From the NCBI GenBank assembly GCA_938005345.1, contig CALLNG010000169.1, positions 1 through 10,109 of the forward strand: DNA of 10,109 nucleotides, written 5' to 3'. The translations under genes were made by a program, and so were the position numbers. Positions within the stretch are counted from its first letter, which is position 1, and every line of letters starts with the position of its first letter. This DNA is from an uncultured Clostridia bacterium. GTDB lineage: Bacteria > Bacillota > Clostridia > RUG12999. Shown in pieces: positions 1-5,714 of the stretch. Below the pieces are notes generated by a model. The model was not told where the DNA came from. It saw only the letters and a list, made by a program, of their open reading frames with translations, and made no database searches.

Positions 1-2588
1 TAAACTTCCGTCCCGTTGAGATAGATTTTCAGCGTTACACCATCATAGGTTGTCACTGCATGGTAATACTGCCCGGTTTCCACTTCAAATCCCGGTTTGA
101 CACCATTCACATTAAAATAACCATTTTGTGCTGACGACCACAGCCAAAGTTCCACCCGGCCATTTCCATTCATTTCATAGCTCATTCCTGCTTTTTCTGT
201 ATTACCGGCAATGGTTTGATTTTTCTTCTCGTTGACTAAAAATGCTGTTTCAAAAGAAAACGTTTGAGAGGTCTTCCCCATCTGGGCGCTTGAAACTTTA
301 TATGCGACCTGGGTATTTTCTTCTCCGCTTAAGGAAAGTACGTTCCGCCCCAACGAGTCATCGCGACTCACGGTTGCACCCGCCGCCTGTGTATATTCCG
401 TGTCATAGCGGGAATGGTCCACTGGCGTTCCATCATAAAAATCTACATCCAAAACATCTGCCAGCGGGTGGACAATGACTTCTTCAGGAAGCATTTGATC
501 CGTGTTGACGACCGTAATTTCTTCCATTTCTTGCTGGGATAAAATACTGTTATATATAGTAAAATTATCCACTAAAAATTGATATTTACTCTTTTCATCA
601 CTATTAAATTGATAGTTACCTGTGCCGTCGTTTCCCAGTTTCAGACTGTATGTACCGCTAGTCATCCAATCCGCCGGCCAATCAGAAAGGGTCCGGCGCT
701 CCACAAGCTGACCATCCAGGTATATGCAATACGCATCCTGCTCAAACGTGAACCCCAGCGTCATCCAGCTTCCCCGCTGGTAATCCACATCAATCGTTTC
801 ATTCGCACTGCCGCTTCCGATTCGGCTGCGGAATTTCTCCAGTTGGTTATAGCAATGGGCGAACAAAAATCCCTGTTCATTGGCCTTGTTCCAGTCCTTA
901 TTTGCCAAAATAGCCGGATCCTGCACACCTGTAAATGAAATGGACTGAAATGCCATGGTAATAGTTTTTCCCGCCAAATCATAGTTGCCCAGATCCACAT
1001 AATTCCCATCCGTAAACAGTCCTGCCTGTCCTTGTACGCCTTCCTGAAAAGACAGTCCGCCAATTACTTCCGGCGTGATGGTGCCACCGCTATCCACCGC
1101 TGCTGTTCCTTCAAAAGAAAGTTTATTTTCTATTTTATCTGCTAAATCTGCCGGAAGGACGCCCTTGCTCACAAGGCGCACCTCCTGCGTTACGGTTTGC
1201 CCCGCACCCTGCATTTTCAGCGTAAAGCCACTGTCTGCCGCCGCTTCTGCCGGTACTTTGACCGTCACGGTGTTATCGGTATTGTTACCTTCTATAGACG
1301 CACCGCTTGTGTTGTTTTCCAGCGACCAAGTATGGTCGCCCACTGATTCCAGCACCATGCCATATTGATTATAAAACTCCACTTGGTAGCATTCCTGCAT
1401 GTCATTTGGTAGTTTCAAAACCGCATGTTTTCCTATGATTTTTGCGCTGGCAGGCGCAGTGTCCTTCACGATTTCCAGCGTTGCACTGCCTGTCACACCG
1501 CGGCAGCTTGCCTCAATTTGTACGGTCTGCAGCGCAGCGTCTCCCGCTACGGTTACAACCGCGGTAGCTCCATTGCCTTGCGGCGTCACTGTTACGCCCT
1601 CGGCCGTGCAGTTCCATGTCACTTGATCCTGCGGCGTCACCTCGCCTCCCACTTTTTGCGTGGCTTTTACCGTTAGCGTTACCTGTTTTTCTTGTCCATT
1701 TGAAATATCTACCTGGCTGCTACCTGAAATCGTCACCTTTGACAAATCCGGTGTTGTCGCGTAGACATAGGCAATTTCTTCCGCACTCAGCGCCCGGTTC
1801 CAGATCCTCACATCGTCAAACGCAACACAATTTCCCGGTCCATACTGGCCCATATAATCTGCCCCGATACAAAATGCGCCGTCTGTTTCAGCATTCGGAC
1901 TAGAACTAATGGATGCGCTTGGTGCGCTCACCGCTTTGCCATCGATATAAATTTTCCCATCGCCGTTTTCGTCTCTCGTCACAACCAAATATACCCATCC
2001 TGAACCATCAAATATGCCGCTATCCGCTGCCGCTTTATAGACATATTCGTTGTTTCCATCCGCTTTGCTGACAGGTGCAAACCGAATTCTCCCGTTGTCT
2101 GAACTATTTATCGCTATGCACCACCCCGGATTAGATGCGCGGTCCCAAGATTTACTTCCCATGATATTGGAATCGCTTATCTTATCTTCCGTTTTAAACC
2201 AAATCCCAGCGGTATAAGCGGATGTTTTCGTGAATTTCAAGTCGGCGCGGTCTGCCAGTTCAATACGGTTACTGTTTGTTTTGCCCCGCGCACTGTCGAA
2301 CCGGATTGCCTGCCCACTGATACCCTCTTCATAAGTAGCACCGCCTTGTAATACAGGAGTTCCCACCCCGGTTTCATCTGTGACGTTGCCATCCAGCTTC
2401 AAATGTGCAATCAATCCCTCTTTAACTTGTTCCTCCATGCCTACTTTGGCTTGTACCTGCTGCCCAGCCCCTTCTACTGCGCCCAATTCCATATTCGCAG
2501 TTTCTGTCTCAGCGAAGCAAGCAGGCAGACTCCCGAGCAGCATTGCCAAGCAGAGCGCTGCACTAACCAACCGCTTATTTTTTTTCAT
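1..2588 (-). CDS. Secreted multi-LamG / Ig-like surface protein (C-terminus beyond left edge)
   Basis: The frame is open from an ATG at 2588 to the window edge: 862 codons plus two bases, so this is the N-terminal part of a larger gene. A GGGAGGGG ribosome binding site (2594-2601) sits 5 nt upstream of the start. Residues 1-26 are a signal peptide (MKKNKR basic end, hydrophobic LVSAALCLAMLLGSL core, possible cleavage after ACFA). A first LamG/concanavalin-like module spans about residues 56-280 (IYIDG strand, then FDDVRIWNRALS end motif). An Ig-like region follows (about 281-375), then a second Ig-like segment (about 381-478), a second LamG (about 488-695, with DPAILANKDWN and YSLKLGNDGTG) and a third LamG (from about 710, still in its IYLNG strand at the edge). 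LamG modules usually bind glycans or support a catalytic domain. No catalytic motif is visible. The related Ig-LamG module in the protein at 5715-10109 suggests a similar surface role. The exported multi-domain call is firm; the activity is unknown. Confidence 0.9.
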   Translation of the reverse strand, partial: MKKNKRLVSAALCLAMLLGSLPACFAETETANMELGAVEGAGQQVQAKVGMEEQVKEGLIAHLKLDGNVTDETGVGTPVLQGGATYEEGISGQAIRFDSARGKTNSNRIELADRADLKFTKTSAYTAGIWFKTEDKISDSNIMGSKSWDRASNPGWCIAINSSDNGRIRFAPVSKADGNNEYVYKAAADSGIFDGSGWVYLVVTRDENGDGKIYIDGKAVSAPSASISSSPNAETDGAFCIGADYMGQYGPGNCVAFDDVRIWNRALSAEEIAYVYATTPDLSKVTISGSSQVDISNGQEKQVTLTVKATQKVGGEVTPQDQVTWNCTAEGVTVTPQGNGATAVVTVAGDAALQTVQIEASCRGVTGSATLEIVKDTAPASAKIIGKHAVLKLPNDMQECYQVEFYNQYGMVLESVGDHTWSLENNTSGASIEGNNTDNTVTVKVPAEAAADSGFTLKMQGAGQTVTQEVRLVSKGVLPADLADKIENKLSFEGTAAVDSGGTITPEVIGGLSFQEGVQGQAGLFTDGNYVDLGNYDLAGKTITMAFQSISFTGVQDPAILANKDWNKANEQGFLFAHCYNQLEKFRSRIGSGSANETIDVDYQRGSWMTLGFTFEQDAYCIYLDGQLVERRTLSDWPADWMTSGTYSLKLGNDGTGNYQFNSDEKSKYQFLVDNFTIYNSILSQQEMEEITVVNTDQMLPEEVIVHPLADVLDVDFYDGTPVDHSRYDTEYTQAAGATVSRDDSLGRNVLSLSGEENTQVAYKVSSAQMGKTSQTFSFETAFLVNEKKNQTIAGNTEKAGMSYEMNGNGRVELWLWSSAQNGYFNVNGVKPGFEVETGQYYHAVTTYDGVTLKIYLNGTEV
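504..1442 (-). repeat. Ig-LamG module, copy in the multi-LamG gene
   Basis: This segment encodes residues 383-695 of the left-hand gene. It matches the segment at 7371-8294 in order and motifs: an Ig-like domain ending in FTLK, then a LamG with DPAILANKDWN and SLKLGNDGTG. Short stretches are also similar at the DNA level, for example ACACCTGTAAA near 930 and near 7785. It is diverged, not a recent exact duplication. Confidence 0.7.
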
Positions 2589-2651
2589 ACTATCCCCTCC
2601 CAATCATGTCCATTCAGGCTATTTCCAACTAGACAGCCTCGTTTTGTCTTC

Positions 2652-2680
2652 ATTATAACATGACAACTATTGGAACACAA
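2652..2680 (-). promoter_or_regulatory. Sigma-A-type promoter for the multi-LamG gene
   Basis: On the minus strand, TTGTGT (2675-2680) is followed after exactly 17 bp by a perfect TATAAT (2652-2657), which is preceded by TG in extended -10 position (TGTTATAAT). The predicted transcript would start near 2645 and give a leader of roughly 57 nt before the ATG at 2588. The -35 box is weak (three of six consensus bases), which the extended -10 could compensate for. Confidence 0.72.
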
Positions 2681-2912
2681 TCGGCAAAAAGCAAACTGAA
2701 ACAGGCAATTTCCGCACCCCGTTAAAAGTTCTTCATTTCCTATTACTTTTTCATATGACCTATTTCCCCAAACCCGTTCGGGCCCAGTAATAAAACAAAC
2801 AGATCATTTTTGTGCCTAGCTCTGCAACTTTCCTAAACTGTTGTTACAAAAGTGGAACAAGGGTTGACTCCCTCAACTACCGAATTGGAGGCGGTTTACC
2901 TATTATCGATAC
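2681..2912. other. Intergenic stretch with no gene seen
   Basis: This stretch lies between the promoter of the multi-LamG gene and the terminator of the GH2 gene. I found no credible coding frame, RNA gene or riboswitch. Small symmetries are present: GTTGA-N5-TCAAC at 2863-2877 and CCCG-TT-CGGG at 2773-2782. Both are short enough to be chance, although the first could be an operator upstream of the multi-LamG promoter. Confidence 0.5.
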
Positions 2913-2948
2913 AAAAAGGAGAACTTCAAAACTGAAGTTCTCCTTTTT
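2913..2948 (-). terminator. Bidirectional intrinsic terminator after the GH2 gene
   Basis: A perfect 16-bp inverted repeat (left arm 2913-2928, right arm 2933-2948) encloses an AAAC loop. Both arms end in five A/T bases, so the RNA hairpin is followed by a U run on either strand. It lies 30 bp beyond the GH2 stop codon and should end that transcript, separating it from the multi-LamG gene downstream. Confidence 0.9.
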
Positions 2949-2978
2949 CTATGGCACTCAAAAATTGCCCTTATAACA

Positions 2979-4703
2979 CTACTTTTGCCGCTCTATCGCC
3001 GCCTGCTGACTGTTGATAGCCCGAATGGCCTCCGGGTTAAATTTTGGTTTTCTGCTATAGGTATAGAGTCCATTTATCTCCTGTTCTACATCATATAGTT
3101 GGGTATAGCAAAATCCCATCATGTTCGGATTGGACAGCAACACTTGTGTAAGCCCCTGGTACCGTTTTAAAAACTCATCTTTTCCCTTTGGACGGTCTCC
3201 ATACCCCCAGCCGTCTTCCCGCTTTTCCTCATCCCAGCCGATGCCGCCATATTCACTAATCCAAAACGGCTGCCCTTGGTAGTGCTGCCGCTGCGGAAAC
3301 GTTTCAAACGGGGCGCCGCCTTCCTGTAATGGCGCATACCGCTGCGCAAATGTTCCCGGATCCTGCGTATAATCGTGAATATCATAAAAATCGGTTATCA
3401 CATGGTAATTTCCACTGGTATCTATCACCGGACGCGTAGGGTCTACCGCTTTAGTTGCCCAGTAGATATTGCGTAGCGTGTCATCGTTTTGTTTGTGTCC
3501 TCCGCAGTCCCAGGTTTCATTGAAAGGGCACCACCCTACCAGCGCCGGACTGTTATAATCGCGCTGGACACTCTCCAGCCACTGTGGCAGATAAATATCC
3601 GTGCTTTGCGGCTGGCTGACATCCAGTTGCCAATTTGGGTATTCTCCCCAAAGCAAATATCCCATGCGATCGGCCCAATATAAATATCTTGGTTCAAATA
3701 CTTTTTCATGCATCCGTGCACCGTTAAATCCCATCTGCATGGAAAGCATAATATCTGTTTTCAGCGCCTCCTCCTCCGGCGCCGTATAAATTCCATCTGG
3801 GTAAAATCCTTGATCCAACACCAACCGCTGAAATACAGGCCGCCCATTCAGGTAAAAGGCCCGATCATCCCAACTAATGGAGCGCATACCAAAATAACTA
3901 TCTACCTCGTCGGCACTATTTCCAAATTGAAACATGATGTGTAGGTCATAAAGCCGTCCCTGCCCTATATCCCATAAATGCAGCTGTTTAAGCGGCAAAT
4001 CCAGTGAAACTTGTCTCCCGTTCACACTTATTTCCCGGTTACCCATTTGTTCACCTTCATAGCAAGCTTCCACTTGAAGCGATGCTTGCCGTACCATTTT
4101 TGAAAGCTGCACCTCCAAATGGACACTCTGGCTTTCTACTTGCGGCGTCATTTTGAGCTGTTTGATATATACCTCCGGTACGTGCTCCAGCCAGACAGTT
4201 TGCCAAATCCCTGTTGTACGGGTATAAAAACCTCCATAGGAATGCAACCGTTCACTCTGTTTTCCAGCCGGCTGTTTGCCGCTTCTAACGTCGTCCCTCG
4301 CGCAGACAGTTATTTCTAGCAGCGGCGCATGGTCGGTAACATCAATACAAAATGGCGTATACCCTCCCACATGCTGCCCGACCTCTTCTCCGTTTACCCA
4401 TACTGTCGTATGGTAATCCACTGCACCAAACCATAGCAATACTCTGCCGTCTCTCCAGGTTTTAGGTACTTCTATGCGTTTTTTATACCAAACGGCGTTC
4501 ATAAAATCCAAGCAGCCCACGCCGGACAACTTGCTTTCCGGACAAAATGGAACTTGAATGCTCCCGGCCAAATGCCCCTGCTTATACCACTGCTTTTCCT
4601 TTCCCACCTGTGCTTGATCCACTTCAAATTCCCATGTGCCATTGAGATTTATCCAGTTTTTACGCTGAAACTGGGGACGTGGATATTCCGGCCTTGGTAC
4701 CAT
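2979..4703 (-). CDS. Glycoside hydrolase family 2 enzyme (beta-galactosidase/beta-glucuronidase type)
   Basis: This 574-residue protein is predicted to remove a terminal sugar from a beta-linked glycan by a retaining mechanism. It has the three-part GH2 plan: an N-terminal sugar-binding jelly roll (about 10-175, starting WINLNGTWEFEVD and including VWVNGEEVGQHVGGYTPF), an Ig-like middle domain (about 180-275) and a TIM barrel (about 283-565). The acid/base is E396 in WCPFNETW and the nucleophile E484 in FWISEYGG; their 88-residue spacing fits the family. Length is close to beta-glucuronidases and far below classical LacZ. No signal peptide is seen, so it should act in the cytoplasm on imported material. 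A strong AGGAGG site (4712-4717), 8 nt upstream, fixes the start. Its divergent neighbour is an AraC regulator that probably controls it. Family and catalysis are well supported; the sugar specificity is not, since the sequence has none of the diagnostic residues I could trust. Confidence 0.93.
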   Translation of the reverse strand: MVPRPEYPRPQFQRKNWINLNGTWEFEVDQAQVGKEKQWYKQGHLAGSIQVPFCPESKLSGVGCLDFMNAVWYKKRIEVPKTWRDGRVLLWFGAVDYHTTVWVNGEEVGQHVGGYTPFCIDVTDHAPLLEITVCARDDVRSGKQPAGKQSERLHSYGGFYTRTTGIWQTVWLEHVPEVYIKQLKMTPQVESQSVHLEVQLSKMVRQASLQVEACYEGEQMGNREISVNGRQVSLDLPLKQLHLWDIGQGRLYDLHIMFQFGNSADEVDSYFGMRSISWDDRAFYLNGRPVFQRLVLDQGFYPDGIYTAPEEEALKTDIMLSMQMGFNGARMHEKVFEPRYLYWADRMGYLLWGEYPNWQLDVSQPQSTDIYLPQWLESVQRDYNSPALVGWCPFNETWDCGGHKQNDDTLRNIYWATKAVDPTRPVIDTSGNYHVITDFYDIHDYTQDPGTFAQRYAPLQEGGAPFETFPQRQHYQGQPFWISEYGGIGWDEEKREDGWGYGDRPKGKDEFLKRYQGLTQVLLSNPNMMGFCYTQLYDVEQEINGLYTYSRKPKFNPEAIRAINSQQAAIERQK

Positions 4704-4711
4704 TGATTTCT

Positions 4712-4717
4712 CCTCCT
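4712..4717 (-). promoter_or_regulatory. Ribosome binding site of the GH2 gene
   Basis: AGGAGG on the minus strand, within a longer AAAGGAGGAGA, lies 8 nt before the ATG at 4703. It is a near-perfect match to the anti-Shine-Dalgarno sequence and predicts efficient translation. Confidence 0.85.
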
Positions 4718-4724
4718 TTGCCTA

Positions 4725-4753
4725 TTGATTTTGTATTCTAATTAGAGTATAAT
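4725..4753 (+). promoter_or_regulatory. Promoter for the AraC-family regulator
   Basis: TTGATT (4725-4730), a 17-bp spacer and a perfect TATAAT (4748-4753) form a good sigma-A promoter on the plus strand. The start would fall near 4760, giving a leader of about 50 nt before the ATG at 4811. A second TATAAT at 4758-4763 has no well-spaced -35 box. Confidence 0.7.
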
Positions 4754-4756
4754 ACT
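4746..4756. promoter_or_regulatory. Palindrome over both -10 boxes, candidate operator
   Basis: AGTATAATACT is a perfect palindrome around a single central base and lies across both -10 elements. A further inverted pair, AGAGTAT (4744-4750) and ATACTCT (4783-4789), and the palindrome TCTAATTAGA (4737-4746) lie in the same 55 bp. Such symmetry could hold regulator half-sites, but AT-rich DNA gives short palindromes by chance. Confidence 0.3.
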
Positions 4757-4774
4757 ATATAATCATATTGAAAA
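4746..4774 (-). promoter_or_regulatory. Promoter for the GH2 gene, overlapping the regulator promoter
   Basis: On the minus strand TTTTCA (4769-4774), a 17-bp spacer and TATACT (4746-4751) make a moderate promoter. Transcription would begin near 4739 and give a leader of about 35 nt. Its -10 box shares bases 4748-4751 with the -10 box of the opposite promoter, so polymerase could not occupy both at once. A weak -35 box suits activation by an AraC-type protein. Confidence 0.55.
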
Positions 4775-4797
4775 TGTGATAAATACTCTTTTTAGAT

Positions 4798-4802
4798 GAG
4801 GA
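4798..4802 (+). promoter_or_regulatory. Ribosome binding site that sets the regulator start at 4811
   Basis: GAGGA ends 8 nt before the ATG at 4811. The in-frame ATG at 4796 has only T-rich DNA upstream and its own codon overlaps this site, so 4811 is the better start. Confidence 0.7.
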
Positions 4803-4810
4803 ATATAACC

Positions 4811-5635
4811 ATGCATGAAATCATTACTACACTTCCACTTTCGCCACAGGAGGAGCTTCCTTTCCAACTGCTCATGGCAGGCATATCTTATTGTGACGGC
4901 AGTTACCGTATCTCCCGGCAGCATTCTGCCATTGCTTCATTTGAATATATTTTGCAAGGAAACGGTGTTTTAGAAACGGGCGGCAAACGCTATTATCCCG
5001 CGCAGGGCGATGTCTATCTGACACATCTTGGCAGCGACCACACCTACTATTCCAGTGCTGAAGACCCGTGGATTAAACTATGGTTTAACGTCTCTGGCCC
5101 TCTGGTTGCTAATATTGTTCATGATTATGGACTCTCTGATGTGTCTCTCATTTCAAACTGCCCCATGAAAGCGCCACTGCAAACAATGCTACAGATTGCA
5201 CAGCGCGCTGCCCGGCTTGAACCGCATTCTTTGCCGCAGGCAGCTTTGCACTTTCACCGGGTTGTTGCACAGCTTTCCTCCTTTGTTCACCAATCACCCG
5301 CGGCAACACCTGAAGCGGCGCAAATGAAACGTTTTATCGATACCCATTACAGCCAGCGGCTCTCTTTGAATCAAATTGCCACAGCAGCAGGCCGGTCCCG
5401 TTCCCAGGCCATCCGCTGTTTTAAAGCTGCCTATGGCCTTACGCCATATGACTATTTGATGCAGTGTAAACTTGTCCACGCCAAACAATTTCTTTCTGGA
5501 AGCGCACTCCCAATTTGGGAAATTGCCCAACGCCTTTCCTTTGCTGATGAATATTATTTTTCCAATTATTTCAAACAAAAGGTGGGCTGCAGTCCATTGG
5601 AATACCGCAAACGCAACTCTGTTTTAAATAGATAA
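4811..5635 (+). CDS. AraC-family transcriptional regulator with cupin sensor domain
   Basis: This 274-residue protein has the usual size and two-part plan of AraC regulators. Residues about 20-150 form the ligand-binding cupin (AraC_binding type), with GNGVLETGGKRYYPAQGDVY as the beta-roll turn and DPWIKLWFNVSG after it. Residues about 170-267 form the DNA-binding domain with two helix-turn-helix units: SLNQIATAAGRSRSQAIRCF, then PIWEIAQRLSFADEYYFSNY followed by the family motif FKQKVGCSPLEYRK. Such proteins generally sense a sugar or breakdown product and activate neighbouring catabolic genes. It is transcribed divergently from the GH2 gene across about 107 bp with overlapping promoters, so that gene is its most likely target, and it may also control itself. 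It is followed at once by a terminator, so it is monocistronic. The family is certain; the effector is unknown. Confidence 0.93.
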   Translation: MHEIITTLPLSPQEELPFQLLMAGISYCDGSYRISRQHSAIASFEYILQGNGVLETGGKRYYPAQGDVYLTHLGSDHTYYSSAEDPWIKLWFNVSGPLVANIVHDYGLSDVSLISNCPMKAPLQTMLQIAQRAARLEPHSLPQAALHFHRVVAQLSSFVHQSPAATPEAAQMKRFIDTHYSQRLSLNQIATAAGRSRSQAIRCFKAAYGLTPYDYLMQCKLVHAKQFLSGSALPIWEIAQRLSFADEYYFSNYFKQKVGCSPLEYRKRNSVLNR

Positions 5636-5668
5636 AAAGGTCACGGCATTTCAGCTGTGACCTTTTTT
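5634..5668 (+). terminator. Bidirectional intrinsic terminator between convergent genes
   Basis: The hairpin pairs 5634-5647 with 5654-5667 around a 6-nt ATTTCA loop; the core stem is GGTCAC/GTGACC with one G-T wobble nearer the loop. T runs follow on the plus strand (5663-5668) and A runs precede it (5634-5638), so it works in both directions. It overlaps the last two bases of the regulator stop codon and lies 47 bp beyond the end of the minus-strand SLH gene. Confidence 0.88.
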
Positions 5669-5714
5669 AAAAAACGAGTTTCCTGCTTTCTCGTCCGCTT
5701 CTAGATTGCTATGA

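Noticed and set aside
579..938. Plus-strand open frame of 119 codons, and similar ones at 1075-1368, 1399-1626 and 1616-1903
   Set aside because: They lie opposite the multi-LamG gene, whose frame has recognisable domains throughout; their products look like no known family.
2380..2663. Plus-strand open frames near the start of the multi-LamG gene
   Set aside because: They overlap the signal peptide and promoter of the minus-strand gene and show no domain.
2889..2902. Possible catabolite-responsive element on the minus strand (GGTAAACCGCCTCC)
   Set aside because: It differs from the cre consensus at key positions, including the central CG, and does not lie near a predicted promoter.
2979..4703. 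Naming the GH2 gene lacZ or uidA
   Set aside because: The family covers several sugar specificities and the sequence does not decide between them; length and barrel motif differ from LacZ.
4796..4798. ATG at 4796 as the start of the AraC regulator
   Set aside because: No ribosome binding site precedes it, whereas GAGGA lies 8 nt before the ATG at 4811.
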